Source of the DNA: Comamonadaceae bacterium
Lineage (GTDB): Bacteria > Pseudomonadota > Gammaproteobacteria > Burkholderiales > Burkholderiaceae_C
Direction: 5' to 3'
Assembly: GCA_027488215.1 (NCBI GenBank)
Contig: JAIYCB010000005.1
Location: forward strand, 1-64,000
Length of the DNA: 64,000 nucleotides
The position numbers and the translations under genes were made by a program. This document shows positions 63,075 through 64,000 of the stretch, piece after piece. Within the stretch, counting starts at the first letter, position 1. Each line of letters opens with the position of its first letter. Under the pieces are notes generated by a model, which was given only the letters and a program-made list of their open reading frames with translations, was not told the origin of the DNA and ran no database searches.

Positions 63075-63650
63075 TCATTTGTTCAGGGCTTTGAGCGCCA
63101 GTTTGATGCCCTCGCTCACGCCCACGTCAACGGGCAAGCTCTTGAGCGCAGCTGCTGCTTCTTTGTCGCTGTAGCCCAGCGCCAGAAGGGCTTGCTGGAT
63201 GTCGCTTTGCGCGTCGGGGGTGTTCACCGCAAACAAGCCGCCCAAGTCGCCACCCAACTTGCCCTTGAGTTCGAGCAGCAGGCGCTCGGCTGTCTTTTTG
63301 CCGATGCCGGGCACCTTGACCAGACGGCCGACTTCTTGGGTGGTGATGGCTTGCGCCAAATCGGTCACGCTCATACCCGAGAGCACGCTCAAAGCGGTGC
63401 GGGGGCCAACACCGGAGATTTTGATGAGCTGCCGAAAAGCTTCGCGCTCGGCCAGGGTGGCAAAGCCGTAGAGGATTTGCGCGTCCTCGCGCACCACAAA
63501 GTGCGTAACCAGACTGACTTTTTCGCCGGTGGAGGGCAAGTTGTAAAACGTGCTCATCGGCACATTGACCTCGTAGCCCACACCATGGCAGTCCACAATC
63601 ACCTCGGGTGGATTTTTGTCGCTCAGGATGCCGGTGAGTTTGCCGATCAT
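63075..63650 (-). CDS. ruvA: Holliday junction DNA-binding protein RuvA
   Basis: A 191-residue protein that binds Holliday junctions and loads RuvB. Starting at ATG 63650 it begins MIGKLTGIL, the usual RuvA start, followed by [20 protein letters not shown], the helix-hairpin-helix pair [14 protein letters not shown] and [19 protein letters not shown], and the C-terminal domain. The frame continues far upstream, but those residues are not coding. It is divergent from phoH, 93 bases away. Confidence 0.96.
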   Translation of the reverse strand: MIGKLTGILSDKNPPEVIVDCHGVGYEVNVPMSTFYNLPSTGEKVSLVTHFVVREDAQILYGFATLAEREAFRQLIKISGVGPRTALSVLSGMSVTDLAQAITTQEVGRLVKVPGIGKKTAERLLLELKGKLGGDLGGLFAVNTPDAQSDIQQALLALGYSDKEAAAALKSLPVDVGVSEGIKLALKALNK

Positions 63651-63743
63651 GGAGGGTGGCCCTTGGATTGCACAGGATAGAGGAAAATCGGGGCTCCATG
63701 GACTGCACACCTTGGTCAAAACCCCACGGATAGGATTATCCCC

Positions 63744-64000
63744 TTGATCGTCAGACACACTTTCATCCCGCACAACAACACCCGTCTGTCGCACCTGTGT
63801 GGTCCCATGGACGCCCACCTGCGCACCATTGAAGCGGGCTTGCAGGTGAGCATTGCACACCGCCACGAGCAATTCAAGGTGGACGGCCCCAAGGCGGTGG
63901 CCATGCGGGCCATGGAGATTTTGCAAGCGATTTACGAACGGGCCGACCGCCCCATTTCACCCGACATGGTGCAGCTCATGCTGGTGGGCGACAGCGCGGG
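63744..64000 (+). CDS. phoH: PhoH family ATPase, N-terminal part (runs off the window)
   Basis: Partial at the right edge, about 85 residues. The sequence [20 protein letters not shown] and the later [26 protein letters not shown] match the N-terminal domain of PhoH-like proteins (ATP-binding proteins linked to RNA metabolism); the P-loop would be further downstream. I choose TTG 63744, which has AGGA (63732-63735) eight bases upstream and aligns with family starts. An in-frame ATG at 63699 would add 15 residues. No open frame is listed because the stop is outside. Confidence 0.8.
   Translation, partial: MIVRHTFIPHNNTRLSHLCGPMDAHLRTIEAGLQVSIAHRHEQFKVDGPKAVAMRAMEILQAIYERADRPISPDMVQLMLVGDSA

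Overview
The window is a piece of a GC-rich betaproteobacterial chromosome, most likely Burkholderiales and close to the Comamonadaceae (Limnohabitans/Rhodoferax-like). This rests on gene content and protein flavour: a urease operon with a His-rich UreE, Bug-type TctC receptors, an extra IF-1 beside trxC, AapJQMP, hrcA-nadK-recN and hemW-rdgB-rph-yicC-gmk-rpoZ-spoT. The genus is an inference; no 16S gene is present.

Layout. 1-2.8 kb: 3' half of a urease operon (ureC end, ureE, ureF, ureG) with stop/start overlaps. 2.88 kb: tRNA-Ser(TGA). 3.0-9.2 kb: an accessory, partly AT-rich stretch with a decayed ADP-ribosylglycohydrolase remnant, three plus-strand genes (unknown protein, small membrane protein, metallophosphoesterase), an AT-rich orphan, an IS21-family element with a frameshifted istB, and a small lipoprotein. 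9.2-12.3 kb: oxidoreductase, TctC/Bug receptor, MarR-like regulator and membrane protein. 12.3-19.9 kb: housekeeping block hemW-rdgB-rph (minus), yicC, gmk, rpoZ, spoT (plus), greB (minus), then tRNA-Arg. 20-26.3 kb: a peptide ABC importer operon whose binding protein is encoded last, divergent from a P1-family aminopeptidase. 26.5-30.6 kb: an acyl-CoA ligase/GntR operon divergent from a ThDP enzyme of the ILVBL/2-hydroxyacyl-CoA lyase type, with a perfect 20-bp palindrome between them. 30.8 kb: tRNA with CAT anticodon. 30.9-35.4 kb: hrcA, nadK, recN, rapZ. 35.5-41.1 kb: TetR regulator, 5-formyl-THF cyclo-ligase, soluble lytic transglycosylase, PHA-system protein and molybdopterin oxidoreductase. 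41.2-46.6 kb: M20 and M14-like hydrolases, NAD-binding protein, a long inverted repeat, GST, cca. 46.7-49.6 kb: trxC, infA paralogue, a structured non-coding stretch, a 45-bp-period palindromic repeat cluster, DUF2905, MidA-like methyltransferase. 49.7-52.2 kb: a pterin cluster (FolM-like reductase, two tandem FolB/FolX genes) and ttcA. 52.2-56.3 kb: lipoprotein, histidine phosphatase, htpX, DUF3025, pyrC. 56.5-60.7 kb: AapJQMP amino-acid importer with an internal terminator after aapJ. 61-64 kb: LysR, ruvB, ruvA and the start of phoH.

Most of the window is ordinary conserved chromosome. The points most worth a second look are (1) the acyl-CoA ligase plus ILVBL-like lyase with its own GntR regulator and palindromic operator, a candidate 2-hydroxy-acid degradation module; (2) the FolM-FolX/FolB set, which suggests a reduced-monapterin route; (3) two long gene-end hairpins with different arms but similar loops; (4) a structured, terminator-ended non-coding region near 47.9 kb beside the 45-bp repeats; and (5) the accessory stretch behind tRNA-Ser. 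All are predictions from sequence alone.
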